This document shows, one piece after another, positions 40,060 through 51,725 of a stretch of DNA of 64,000 bases; positions within the stretch are counted from its first letter, which is position 1, and each line of letters opens with the position of its first letter. The notes beneath the pieces are model-generated. The model was not told the origin of the DNA. It saw nothing but the letters and a program-made list of their open reading frames with translations, and did not search any database. Location of the stretch: contig BSQZ01000021.1 of the NCBI GenBank assembly GCA_033239005.1, forward strand, positions 7,821,016-7,885,015, written 5' to 3'. Both the position numbers and the translations under genes were made by a program. The stretch comes from Lamellibrachia satsuma (taxonomy: Eukaryota > Annelida > Polychaeta > Sabellida > Siboglinidae).

Positions 40060-42478
40060 TTTTAGTTTTCATTGTTGGGGATGTGCGAAGATGAAGGGAC
40101 TAGAGGTGGAGATGGAACGGCTGAGGTAGCTCGTTGTAGCATTTGTGGGAAGGGAAGAGGTGGGTTGTGCCAGTGGTTCCGGTGGGGGGACAGTGGACGA
40201 TAAAGTGGGGGACATTGATGAGAGAGATGCCAGGGAAAGCTCACCTCAGCCTGGGAGGAGGCTGAGAGGAGGTAATGTGACAGGATAGAAGGATACAGGG
40301 CGGAAGGAGCCTGGACGGAGGGAGACTGGGCGGAAGGAAACGGGAGGGAAGATGATGGTATCGAAAGAGACTGGAGCAAAGGAGACGGGAGGGAAGGAGA
40401 CGGGAGCGAAGGAGACAGGAGACGGAAGCGAAGGAGACGGGAGCAAAGGAGACGGGAGTGAAGGCGACGGGAGCGAAGGCTGCGAAAGTGAAGGCGACGG
40501 GAGCGAAGGCACCAGGAGCACAAGATAGCCAAGAGACGGGAGGGAAAGGTGACGTGTTGATGGGCGAGAGGGAGATGGACAACATTCTGCCAGGTGACAC
40601 GACTGCAGGACATAATGCGACAGAAATAATCCGATGCAAGAGCTACTCTGAGGTAGTGATAGAGGGGGTGAGGAGGAGTGAACGCTAAGCAAGAGAACGA
40701 CATGGTGGTTTGCTTTCCAGGGGAAAAAATAGAGGCTATGAAATCGTGGGCCCGGGCAAGGGAAGTTCTATTTTAGTATACATAGGGACTAACAATGCAA
40801 AGAGGGCGAGTACAAATGCCATAGTTAGGAAACACAGGCAGTTACTTAGAAGAGCTAAACAGACACGGTTTGAGCAGATAATTATGTCGAGCATTCTACC
40901 GGTAATGGGAAGCAGGGGACAAGGATATCGAAATTGCTGAAGGATGGCAATTGACACGTTAGTTCAGCAGCTATGTAGGGAAGAGGAAGTTGGATTTGTG
41001 GGGATGTTTCGTTGGGTGGGCTGACATATACATGAAAGGTGGGCTTCATCTTAATGGAAATGGAGCAGCAGCGTTTACTGATGAACTATCAGCAGCAGTC
41101 GACAGTGGCACGGAAAGCATAAAACATATATTTTTGGTAGCAAACATTGTTTAAACTAGAAGCAAGGGGTGGGTTACTTAGAGGTGCCTCAAACAGGACA
41201 AGAGGCCACGGGCACATACAATGGAAATCTCTAGAGAGCACAGCGGGTGAGGACCAACACTCAACACGTGCTAGAACCAACCAGGGGAGAAAATGTATTA
41301 GATTTATATTTGTCTTCACAAAATGAATTAGTGGACTATGTTGAAATACATGAACCATTGTGTAACAGTCATCGTAATCAAATACATTTTGACATCAAAG
41401 TAAAATCAGAAAGTACAAATAAAAAAATACAGGAGAAACGTCCACAAAGGTAAACATAAAGATATGAGAAAATACTTAGCAAAGCTAGATTGGGATAACA
41501 TGCTGAGGAATAAGACCGCAATTGGATATTGGAACATTCTAAAATATGAAATTGAGAGTATCATTGATCAATTTGTTCCCTTGAATAAACAAGGAACACG
41601 GTCTAGAAAGAAACACTTGTCAAAATAAGCTATAAGAAAAAATAGTGTACAAGCAAACTAATTGGAGGGTTTATAAGCGTACCAGAAAGGATGAAAACTA
41701 CACAAATTACAGAGGCACTTAAAGCAGCTACGACTGAAATTAGACAATCTAAAAGACGATATGAGCAAAAAATGTGCATGTAACATGAAAAGGACAGCAA
41801 TAGTTGTTGTGCTATGTCAGGAGTAAACAAAGCGTACGAGACAAGGTTGGACCACTAGAAGATAGTGCTGGAAATATAATATCACAACGTTTTTTAATGG
41901 CGGAAGACCTAAATGGATATTTCAATTCAGTGTTTACCAGAGAGAATATTAGTTAATTACCAGTTCCAGATGCAAAATTTCAGGAGGCTAAATCGAAATA
42001 TTTAGGGTAGTTAATTGTAATTCCAGAAATGGTAGCTAAGAAAATCAAGGCAATGAAGGACAATAAATCACTTGGAGTGGATGGAAAAATTTCCTCCAAA
42101 ACTACTAATGGAAATAGTAGAACAAATTAGTATACCACTTGTAAGAGTATTCAACTTGTCATTAAAAGAGGGAGTGGTTCCTTTTGAATGGAAAGAAGCA
42201 AACATTATACCACTATTTAAAAAGGGTTCAAGAAATAAGTAAGAAAATTACAGACCAGTGAGTTTAACGTCAGTGATTTGTAAATTATTAAAAAGGTTAA
42301 TTAAAGGCCATTATGGTGGACAACTTTGTTAGGTATAAATTATTAAATCCACCTCAACATGGATTCCTGAAAGCGAGGTATATGATCACCAGTAGATATC
42401 ATAGACTTAATTTTTCAGAAAGCTTTTGACAAAGTGCCAAGTCAAAGATTACTATTTAAATTAAAAGCCCATGGTATC
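40060..42478 (+). mobile_element. LINE with esterase-type ORF1 and partial ORF2
   Basis: Plus strand. ORF1 relic at 40708-41150: SILVYIGTNNA and GGLHLNGNGAA are SGNH-hydrolase blocks (the usual Asp before GLH is Gly here). Then, in ORF2, the end of the endonuclease (ENVLDLYLSSQNELVDYVEI, 41270), the pre-RT region, and RT up to QKAFDKVP and KAHGI at 42477, where a gypsy LTR cuts it. The front of the endonuclease is deleted. Multiple frame breaks. Esterase-bearing ORF1 proteins are known from CR1-group LINEs. Confidence 0.8.
40250..40515. repeat. GA-rich minisatellite in LINE ORF1
   Basis: Degenerate GGAGACGGGAGCGAA units. Purine-rich on the plus strand; expands a Lys/Gly/Glu linker of ORF1. 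Confidence 0.8.
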
Positions 42479-42663
42479 TGTTGTGTTCTTTAGTTTGCTC
42501 AGATTTATTCAGATGGACAACGATTCAACTTCCGAATTTAATATTTCAGTGTTTACCATTTTATTTCCGATTTCCCAGCACCCCTCGGTTCCGTTACCGG
42601 ACTTTACGATCATCCGTACACACGAGTTTCGCTATACGACATCCCTCATTTTCCTAGATTACA
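42479..42663 (-). repeat. Putative 3' LTR, ~185 bp
   Basis: Starts TGTAATCTAGG at 42663 and ends AACACAACA at 42479, with an AATAAA near the end; it follows the integrase C-terminus after ~40 nt. Only one LTR is present, so the limits are inferred from TG...CA and the LINE junction. Confidence 0.55.
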
Positions 42664-42699
42664 TCTAAAAAACTTCTAACTATATTAACTCGATGAGGA

Positions 42700-43432
42700 C
42701 ACTTAAAGCGTTGTGTGAGAACATGATACAGTTCGTGTTGAAGCATAGCATAGTCTGTATTCGTTTCACTGTCTCTGTCTCGTAAGTTTTGATCTACCAC
42801 AGGGCTGGATCCGAAGTCGGGTAGCTCGCCTCGTAGCTTGCGATTGTACAGTAGCTCGGCTGGAGTTCGACCAGTTGTGTTGTGTGGCAGACTTCGGTCC
42901 TGTGTTACGTACTTCCGCAGCTCCTTCGTCCGTGGCTTCCCTTCAGCTTGTGCAATCCTGATGCGTTTTGGCCCTCAACTTCACCATTTGCCTGTGCCCA
43001 CTTTGCAGTTACTTTCAGGTGCGTTATGTTGTTTTCGACGTAGTAGGCCTCAAACTCTTTGTATTTGAATTATGGGCCGTTGTCAGATTTTATGGTAACT
43101 GGCAAACCATGTCGGCTGAAGGTCTCGTCAAGGCTGTCAATCACCTTTTCTGCTGTAGTAGCAGAACATCGACTTCGTAGTATCTGGTGAAATAGTTTAC
43201 TACCACCAGCAGTGAATGGCCTGATGGGAGCGCCCCCATCAAATCTGTTGCGATGTCGAACCATGGCCCGTCAGGTAGTGGAGTTGGATTCAATGTCTCT
43301 GGCGGATCTGGCCTCGCCACCAACTAACATCCATAGCACGTTCGGCAGTGTCGCTCCGTTGCCCGATCCATTCCTGGCCGCCACACTTTGCTGCATAGCA
43401 TGGTCTCCCGTTCCCGTTGCTCGATTCTCACC
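42700..43432 (-). pseudogene. Gypsy integrase with frameshifts
   Basis: Zinc-region end (SKVWRPGMDR...HCRTCYGC), then core: GPWFDIATDLMGALPSGHSL (first catalytic D), VVNYFTRYYEVDVL, STTAEKVIDSLDETFSRHGL, IKSDNGPQFKYKEFE (second D), a degraded block that would hold the catalytic Glu (KWAQANGEVE), and a C-terminal part with ELPDFGSSPV. At least two frame breaks. Distinct from the gypsy element at 22-25 kb. Confidence 0.82.
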
Positions 43433-43439
43433 GGTCTAT

Positions 43440-44690
43440 ATCAACGGCTTCTCTTGGAGGCTGCGAAGTTTGCCAGGGAAAGACATTCTGTTCATTCTGT
43501 CTAATGTTCGATCCTCTTTCTGTTGTCGTTTCTTGTCCTCCTCAGCCTGCTTTCGAATCTCATCCAGCCTTCGCTGATGAACCTCTTCCTTCTTGGCCAA
43601 CTATCTTCGCCTTTCTTCCTCCAGCTGCTGAGACTTCCTCAATTCTTCCTAGTACTTCATGCAGATGCGCTGTTGCTCAGCCTCGTATAGTTGCTTTCGT
43701 TTCTTCTCCTGCTCTGCGACCATCGCTCCATCCGTCTCCTCTCTTCCTCCAAGTCTAACATCATCCGCTCTGTCGGACTGCGACGCAGTGGACTGGATGA
43801 ACACAACGTACTTCGCATGTCCAGCGTGACCCTGGCCTCAATACTGGCCACTATGGAGCTGTGGACACTGTCTGTGGACCGGGAACTGTATTGATCTTGA
43901 TAGATGCCCTTCTCGTCATCATGACAACAATCGTGATTATTTGTGATGTGACGACCTGCCTCTTCATCACGCTCTAAGTTTGCGATGATCTCCACCTCTC
44001 GATGCTCATAGTCATACGCAGATCGGTGGTTGAAAATGTTCTCCGACGGAGACTATTCTACTATTGTATGATGAATATGAAGAACTATCTGTGTCGTGAG
44101 TAGTGACCTCTAGTGGCTGCCACATGTTCTCCTGTGGGCATGTGTCGGCGACACTGCGTAGATCCTTGAGGACACTGTCAGACGTTTCTATCCCCCCCCC
44201 CACTCATACTTCTCCTGTTCTTTGTCTGTCTGCAGCGAGTGGTACTCCTCAGAGTTTTCGAGTCCCACGAACTGCGACTTCCTCCGAAGGATGTCTGTGC
44301 GTACACATCCCGTCTTGGGGGGTCACTGGACCTTCCCCCCTCTCTCTCTCTCTCTCTCCCTCAGGGTTGGTCTCTCCTGGCGATGACGTTTCCACGTCGG
44401 GAGGTCGTTCTGGTCGAAGTAATCGTCGTCAGCGACAGCCGCTTCTCCCATCGTTGTCGGAAACGTGTTCCAGTTTGGTGCTAGTGGCGCCATCGACGGC
44501 ATTGGCGGCGGGTGTTCACTTGGTACTTCGGGTAGCTCCATTTGGTGGTAGTTCATTTCTTGTTGCCAGTCATCTTCTACAAGCTGCTGTTCCTGCTGTG
44601 CCTCAGCTGCTGTTCTGGTTGCTGCTCATGATGTTCATCTTCTAGCTTCTGTTCCCATTGTAGCTGTTCCCACTTGAGATCGATTTTGCT
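43440..44690 (-). pseudogene. Host-like cDNA segment inside the gypsy element
   Basis: About 400 codons in order with a few frame breaks and no visible introns. Gln-rich start (44680-44560), proline-rich part (LPEVPSEHPPPMPSMAPL, 44550-44490), acidic part (AVADDDYFDQNDLPTW), a Ser/Asp-rich middle (THDTDSSSYSSYNSRI near 44090), then a long Glu/Arg/Lys coiled coil (ERMMLDLEEERRRMERW; KKEEVHQRRLDEIRKQAEED) to 43450. It looks like a scaffold or cytoskeletal protein tail, not like gag or pol. I could not identify the source gene. Poly-G (44190-44199) and a CAG-rich run mark two frame breaks. Confidence 0.6.
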
Positions 44691-44789
44691 GAATACCTTT
44701 GATTCGTTCATGTTCTGCAGTAGTTCTGCAGAACCGTTCTAATGTTGGCACAATGACAGCAGGATTCAGCCATGGCGTGGGGCCGTCAA

Positions 44790-45150
44790 CTTCTTCGATG
44801 TATGCGTTCAAGCGTATCTATATCGTCTCCACGCTTGTATGCAGTATTCTAAATGAGGTCTAAATATTGCTTTATACAGAGGTATGATTAGCTTTATTCC
44901 TTGTATGTAAGTTTCTCCTAATCAATCCAAGAATTTGATTAACCTTTGAAGCTGCAATACCACACTGTTATGAAACTTTCATATCAGCTCTTATTGTTAT
45001 TCCTACGTCCCTTTCTTATACAGTAGTACCTAGAACCTAGTACCTAGCATTTTCATTTCCCAAAATTGAATAACATCTGCCATTTTTCAGACTATTTAAC
45101 TAATTTGTCTAGATCGTTTTGTAACTGTTGTTTATCACGTTAATTGCTTG
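44790..45150 (-). mobile_element. LINE RT C-terminal fragment
   Basis: Minus strand: LQNDLDKLVK near 45125, KLIIPLYKAI and HLEYCIQAW near 44880-44840, then DIDTLERIHRR at 44815-44785, where it meets the gypsy copy. CR1-like. Confidence 0.75.
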
Positions 45151-45482
45151 TTATATTTTCATCCAAGTCAAGCCCGTAGCAGATTTTCACGGGGGAGTTA
45201 ATTTTTCCCAATACAGAATACAGGGGGCGCCACAACTTCATGCGGGGACATTTCTTAATCGACTCCAGGAGGACGCCACAAGTTTACACGGGTTTCATAT
45301 TTTCCCAAACAAACAAGTTCACATAGGGGGATCAAATTTATCCAACACAGAGGGTGCCACAAGTACTGTGCACAAAGCATTGTCTACATATTAAATTGTT
45401 TAATAAAATAACACAAAAGTAAAACTTATTAATACATTTAATTGTGCATTGAGATTGAAATAAAGATACACATATATACACA

Positions 45483-45624
<142 letters not shown>

Positions 45625-45639
45625 TATTAAATCATGTGT

Positions 45640-47340
45640 TGGTAGTAATGTTTACATTTTTAAAACAACTCTAAAAGCAAAAGACTTATAACAGAACTGT
45701 GTTTTGTAACTTCATGGGACATTTGATCACATATTAAAAGTTGTTCTGGTTGAAGATTTGCAGGTGTGGGGTTTCCTCCTATATTCAACCACCAAATTAA
45801 TAAAACCGGGCAACTACATACATAGTTTCTATGCACCAAGTTGCTACTTATGCAGTGTTTTATACTAAATCATTAAGTTTCCCAATTACACACTAGCATT
45901 TAAATATGTATACATTATTTGTTACGCATCACTAGAATTGGCATGCTTTTGATTTAAGTTGGCACTGTAAAAAGATCCCAAATTGAAGCTATATTACCTT
46001 TCTCTACATCTCCCCATTAATGGTTATAATGTACACATTAAACAATTATAGATGCATAGGTCTAATGGACCCATAGGCCCACTTGGCTGCAAGCCGCCTG
46101 CTCCAAATGTTTACTTTAAACAGAGATTTGCTGAAGCCACAGTTAGCCATCAACTTATCACCACCAGAAGACATTCTAGGCCTTCCCTCCATTTCACAGG
46201 TGCCTGAAGTATCAGCCCACCCCTGGTGATCTCCCTTCCATTCACACATGCCTGAACCTAATTTCTCATTAGTGACCGGAATAGTGATTGCAGGCCTTCT
46301 GAAAACACCTGGATAACATGGCTGTGAACTATCCAGTAAAATCAACTTTAAATTAGCACTTAACTTTTGGAAAAGTTAATTAATTTGGAAAAGTTAATTA
46401 ATGAAATGAAATGAAATTAGCCTTTCTATAAAAGTTAAGTAATTAAATTAAATTAACTAGAGTTAATCCAATTAACAAATTAAAAGTGCTTAATCAATTC
46501 GATTTTTTGCTAGTCTCATTTTAAATTAAGTTTGTGAAAAACTAAACCTACCTAGTATCCACTACAACATGTTAGCTCGTTTTTGCAACTTTTGTATGTA
46601 GTTTTTGTGAAATCGTCCGAAAAACTATTAAATCAGTTAATGCTTGTTCAAGCATTTACTGAAATTGAAATGCTGAAAAATCACGATTTTGTTCCTTGGT
46701 GAGAATTAGAAAATTTTTCATGTGATCGGTGAGAGGATGGAGGTCACACCATGATCAGCATTGACCCACACAGTTTTTACCATTTTGGATATCCACTATT
46801 TTGATCCTTACCAGATCCAATGACTAAAGTCAATTTTTACAATGATTTGAACAAAAATAGGCATTTTTTTTATTAAATCGACTGATGTTACATAAACTAT
46901 TTACACAATACATATTTGGACACAAATGAACCGGATTTGTGATAGACTAAATCAGTTGAGAAAGCAGTTTTAACAATTAAAATTATAAACCAATGTCTGA
47001 TGTTTTGAGTAATTGGCTTGCTAACAATTGAAATTAACCCATGCCTGATACTTTGAGTGTGTTATGAATGTGTGGAGGCCATATAGTATGCCACCATAAC
47101 AAAGAGAGTAATTGACTTTCTCTGCATTGTTGCAGTGAGCAGATATTTTGTGAAACCATAACATTTTCTGCTTACAAAACTTCATGTTGTTTGAATAACA
47201 GCTTAGTGACTGTCTGTACATTGTCTACTGCTCTCTGGCTGTTACCAATTGACCACACATAAGGTGACTTGGTAACACATTTATAGTTACAATAAGATAC
47301 TGTTTCAAACAAATCAGAGAGTTGCATAATATATGATTAG
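45640..47340. other. No recognised gene
   Basis: AT-rich. A minus-strand 99-codon frame at 46345-46046 has no recognised domain. 46355-46510 repeats AAGTTAATTAAT-like motifs, probably a small repeat relic. 45165-45390, next to the LINE, has three CAGGGGGCGCCACAA-like segments of unknown origin. Confidence 0.45.
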
Positions 47341-47344
47341 ATTT

Positions 47345-47915
47345 GAGCCCTCCGCTAAAAAGTGTGGACCCCCAATATTATGAAGATAATATTATGTTTT
47401 AATAAATGTGAACTCCCTTTTTCAAAAATGTGAAACCGCTTCTCAAAAGCATGAACCCCTCCCTCAATATTATTTAGTATTTTTTCACAGACGTGAACCC
47501 CGCTTTCCAAAAAGTGAACCCCCTTCTCAAAAGTGTGAACTCCCCCAATGACATAAAGATAATATTATTTTCATAAAAGTGAACCCCATTTTCCAAAAAT
47601 CTGAATTCCCTTTCAAAAGCTTGAACCCCCTTCTCAAAAGCATGATAATAATATTATGAAGATAATCTTATTTTCAAAAATGTGAACCCCCCTTTCCAAG
47701 ATGTGAACCCCTTTCTCAAAAGCATGAAACCTCTCTAAAGCATGAATCCCCATCTTAAAATACATGAACCCACCAATACTATGAAAATAATGTTATGTTC
47801 ATATTATTATAAAAAAATGTTATTTACATATTATTGGAGGTTCATGCTTTTGAGAGGGAGGGGGCTCAGTATAAGGGGTTCACATAGAAACAGGGGGGTT
47901 CACAAAAGATGGGTT
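47345..47915. repeat. Degenerate ~20-bp repeat (GTGAACCCCC...)
   Basis: Many imperfect copies of AAAAGTGTGAACCCCCTTTT in one orientation, then inverted near 47830-47910. The junction GGCTACGGGCCTC at 47930 is a motif I associate with DNA-transposon relics. Confidence 0.7.
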
Positions 47916-48202
47916 CCCCTGGCTACGGGCCTCTCCATCTACTACAACACGCTGTCTTCTGTCAGCCAGCTATTGTTCTATCCAGTCTATGCCGGGTGTA
48001 GGTCATTTGCCCCCCCCCCGGTCTTTTGCCCCTAGGTCTTTTGCCCCTCCAGTCATTTGCCCCTTAGCTCTTTTGCCCCTTAGCCCTTTTGCCCCTTAGG
48101 TCTTGTGCCCCCTTTTTCATTCATATAAATCAAACACAGAGATGTTTTTTTTATTTCATGTAATTCTGAATCACACATAATAACATAACAAATATCAGGA
48201 TA

Positions 48203-49742
48203 TTACTTCAAACGAATACAGTGTCCAAGACTCTGGAGAGTATCTGCGATGGTCTTATCCCCAGCACTGAACTGTGTGCATATGTTGACCAGTCTGTCTT
48301 GGAACTGCTTGGCAGTGCGACGTACACGTTTGCGGGGGGGGTTGTCCAAGCTGGTTGAATCGCATAGTGCCCTCAACAGCCGCAAAATCCTTTCGTAGTG
48401 CATCTATCAGGGTCCATATGGTTGGATGAGAATGTCCAACCAGAGTGCTGAAACCCCTGTTCCAGGCTTCACACATATTGTTAGTACGCGAGCATCCAGC
48501 CATGGTTGCATCATGTACGTTCCACAGGGTGGGGGAGTAGGATGGTGCGATGTGATGCATCCTGACCGCTGGCATTGTACCATCATCAGTGGGTGGTGCC
48601 TGGATTCGACGAAATGACCCAGTGACATAGGCAGAGTCAAAGTATCTTACAAGATTTTCAAGTCCATCTGGAGTGTTGTCCATGAGGTACTCCATCCCTC
48701 CAGGAACATCACTCACTGGCAGGAAGGCTAGTCCATCTAACATGCTGACAAAGTGTCTGATCTTCTCCTCAGCTCTATAGAGTGTAGTCAGTCCCAGAGA
48801 TTGGATCTTCCTCCAGGTGGCCTGAGTCAGGTGGTAGAAACACCCCTGGACCTGTACATCATCACCAAAGGTGGTCTTGACGGAGTTGATGGCTGCCCTC
48901 TCAAAGTCAGTGATCACGGTGGTTGGGTCAGGCTGGAAACCCAACTCATCACAACGCTCCAGGATGGCTCGGAGCAACTCCTGGTAGGTGTCCTCGGATT
49001 TGTCAGAGAGTAGTGCATAGACACAACTGACGGATCCTGTGTCCAGTGGTGCGCGGATGACGTAGAGCTGCGTGAAGATACGCGGAGCTGTGTGAAAGGT
49101 TCCATCCATCATCCAGATGTCAGATCTGGCTAAGTGTTCCAGAGCGATGGGGGCACCGAAGACGAGCATACGGTTCCTGGCATCGGAACCATTGTCATAG
49201 AAGAGGAAAGGCTTGGGATCTTCTCCTCCAGTTGTCGTCCAAGTGTCATCAATGATGAGGTCACTGACAGATGTTGGGTTCTTCGGATTGTTCTTAGCTC
49301 TCTGTCATCGTAGTGTTCTCTTCAAGACATCAACATCACCCAGAGCTGCACGTACATCAGCTGTAGTGGTTACAGCTGAGTCTGATACTAGCTGGCCTGG
49401 AGTACTGCGAGTAGTGGCAGCCTTGGTCTTCAGTTCTTCCTTCAGCTGGGTGGCCTTGACAGTGTTGTTGTCACCATCATGGCAGTGGTCCGTCTTCTTG
49501 ATGACTGTCTGGATCACTGAGTCAGTAACAACAGCACCCTTGCAAGACCGGGTTCTATGCTGGGAACATTCCCATCGTATGGTTGTCTTGTTGATGTCCT
49601 TCTTGGTGTACATGTGGCCTTCCAAACATAACTTCTTGGTGTACATGTGGCCTTCCAAACATAACTTCTTGGTGTACATGTGGCCTTCCAAACATAACTT
49701 CTGTCCACCTCGAATGCTAGTAATAATCTCCATAGTGATCAA
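48203..49742 (-). pseudogene. FLYWCH-MULE transposase, one stop and one frameshift
   Basis: N-terminus: FLYWCH zinc finger (SIRGGQKLCLEGHMYTKK..., IRWECSQHRTRSCKGAVV, HCHDG) with a tripled 11-residue segment. Core: DIWMMDGTFHTAP (first D), TVITDFERAAINSV (second D), CFYHLTQATWRKIQ (the C-x2-H MULE signature), and NMCEAWNRGFSTL (Glu region). Damage is limited: an in-frame TGA at 49307-49305 (probable CGA to TGA) between the finger and core, and a frameshift in a G8 run at about 48334-48341 before the C-terminus (KRVRRTAKQFQDRL...). Suggests a recent loss of function. Confidence 0.88.
49601..49702. repeat. 33-bp triplication in the FLYWCH finger
   Basis: Three copies of a 33-bp unit keep the frame and repeat LCLEGHMYTKK. 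Confidence 0.92.
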
Positions 49743-49872
49743 TGATATAAAGTAACATGTATAAGGTATAATAAGTAATAGTAATCTGACCTAACTGACT
49801 TGATCAGCCACTTATATAGGGACTAAAATCTAATTGCTTCAGTGAAGAACTACTCTTATTGCAATCAACTTA

Positions 49873-50290
49873 ATGAAAAGAAGCCAAAACATTCTGGCTT
49901 CAGTCAAGTAATACAATAGTCTTTGTTGAAGTACTCCAATTGCAATCAACCTAAATGAAAAGAAGCCAAAACATTCTGGCTTCAGTCAAGTAATACAATA
50001 GTCTTTGTTGAAGTACTCCAATTGCAATCAACCTAAATGAAAAGAAGCCAAAACATTCTGGCTTCAGTCAAGTAATACAATAGTCTTTGTTGAAGTACTC
50101 CAATTGCAATCAACTTAAATGAAAAGAAGCCAAAACATTCTGGCTTCAGTCAAGTAATACAATAGTCTTTGTTGAAGTACTCCAATTGCAATCAACTTAA
50201 ATGAAAAGAAGCCAAAACATTCTGGCTTCAGTCAAGTAATACAATAGTCTTTGTTGAAGTACTCCAATTGCAATCAACCTAAATGAACAG
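49873..50290. repeat. 82-bp tandem repeat, 5 copies, upstream of the MULE transposase
   Basis: Unit starting ATGAAAAGAAGCCAAAACAT with period exactly 82 bp (49955, 50037, 50119, 50201). Located between the transposase start and the right inverted end, so it may hold promoter or transposase-binding sites (inference). Confidence 0.9.
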
Positions 50291-51621
50291 AAACCTGGCT
50301 AATAGGGTTGTTTGAAGTCTTTGTTGAGACTAATAGTTGAAAAAAATGTCCCAATAAACAATACTGGTGACTTGAGTCACCAAACTTCTTCAGAAGACTC
50401 ACCTAGCAGTACTTAACACTGTCACTTGCGAGAGCAACAAAGACATGTTATGGCTAACTGATGAATGACCCTTTCATTGTGGACTTCCTGGCTTAATTAA
50501 ACAAACACAAGGATTATGGCCTGGACTGGTAACTATTACATTGCAATTAATATCATGTGACCAGATTTCCATTAAGGGAAGGGGCAAATGACTGCATATA
50601 TAACACATTTTTGTTAATTTGATTCATATGCAGGTAATACAATTTGCTACCATACTTTTTGAAATTGTTGTAGTTGGTAATGATTTGATAATAAGAAATT
50701 AAATAATTTTCACAATATCATATTGAAAAAGTACTCAGATGTACTCGTAAAATCTGAGTACATTGAACACGAGTGCATGACCATAATTTAAAAAAAGGGG
50801 GGCAAATGAACAGATTTCCATTAAGGGAAGGGGCAAATGACCGCAGGGGCAAGTGACCTAGGGGCAAAAGACCGGGGGGCAAGTGACCGCAACCCATCTA
50901 TGCCATCCCCGATACCGTGGGCTTTTAATTTAAGTAGTAATCTTTGATGTGGCACTTTGTCAAAAGCTTTCTGAAAATTTAAGTAGATAATATCTACTGG
51001 TGATCCCTCGTCTATCCACTTTGATTTCTTCCAAAAAACATAAAATTTTTGGTAAGCATGACCTCGCTTTTAGGAATACATGTTGGTGTGAATTTAATAA
51101 TTTATGCCTAACAAGGAAGTCCACCATATGGTCTTTAACGAGCCTTTCTAATAATTTACAATTCACTGACGTTAAACTCACTGGTCTGTAATTCTGACTT
51201 ATTTCTTGAACCCTTATTAAATAATGGTGTGATGTTTGCTTCTTTCCATTCAAAAGGAACAACTCCATCTTTTAATGACTAGTTGAACACTCTTGCAAGT
51301 GGTATACTGATTTGTTCTACTGTTTCCATTAGTAGTTTTGGAGGAAATCCATCCACTCATGGTGATTTATTATCCTTCATTGCCTTTATTTTCTAAGCTA
51401 CCATTTCTGGAGTTACAATTAACTGCCCTAAACAGTAAGATTTAGCCTCCTAAAATTTAGCATCAATTAATCGTTCCTGCTTTGCAAGGTAATGTTTGAA
51501 CAAAATTCAGCAGCTTATACCAACTTTTGGTCCAACTCTTTCTGAACATAGCGATATCTTGGAGCACATATCGTATTGGATATTGTAAGAAAGAGACCAA
51601 ATAGACTAATACATCATTGAT

Positions 51622-51725
51622 GATTGTTTGAATGAGGGTTTATTTTTTGAATGAGGGTTTATTGTTTGAATGAGGGTTTATTGTTTGAATGAGGGGCTAT
51701 TGTGTGAATGAGGGTTTATTGTTGA
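51622..51725. repeat. ~21-bp tandem repeat, 5 copies
   Basis: Copies of TGTTTGAATGAGGGTTTATT. Confidence 0.88.

Larger units (their letters stand above)
42479..44803 (-). mobile_element. Ty3/gypsy element with host-like insert, 5'-truncated
   Basis: On the minus strand: RT start (EEVDGPTPWLNPAVIVPT near 44800-44745, then NESKVFSKIDLKW to 44670), a 1.25-kb host-like coding segment, integrase (43432-42700) and a 3' LTR (42663-42479). RT after the DLKW block, RNase H and everything before RT are absent. The LTR end interrupts the LINE at 42478; the other end abuts a different LINE piece. Confidence 0.8.
47994..50895 (-). mobile_element. MULE DNA transposon, 2.9 kb, nearly intact
   Basis: Bounded by inverted ends (GGGTGTAGGTCATTTGCCCC left; GGGTTGCGGTCACTTGCCCC on the other strand at right) made of repeated GGTCWYTTGCCCC subunits, about 110 bp each. 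Target duplication TCTATGCC at 47986-47993 and 50897-50904 (9 bp with one mismatch), as expected for MULEs. It encodes a FLYWCH/MULE transposase on the minus strand and has five 82-bp repeats between the gene and the right end. It splits a LINE frame precisely. Confidence 0.92.
47916..51480 (-). mobile_element. CR1-like LINE RT fragment split by a MULE
   Basis: Minus-strand RT: NYRPVSLTSVNCKLLERLVK (51205-51145) and the palm region, to KAHGIGDGI at about 50905; after the MULE the same frame resumes at 47993 with DWIEQ*LADRRQRVVVDGE. Same family as the LINE at 40-42.5 kb. Confidence 0.82.

Noticed and set aside
44541..44560. YHQMEL as a continuing gypsy RT motif
   Set aside because: The residues after it do not follow RT; it is noted only as uncertainty about the breakpoint of the host-like segment.
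46046..46345. 99-codon minus-strand frame as a gene
   Set aside because: No recognisable domain, start context or splice partners; kept as unannotated.
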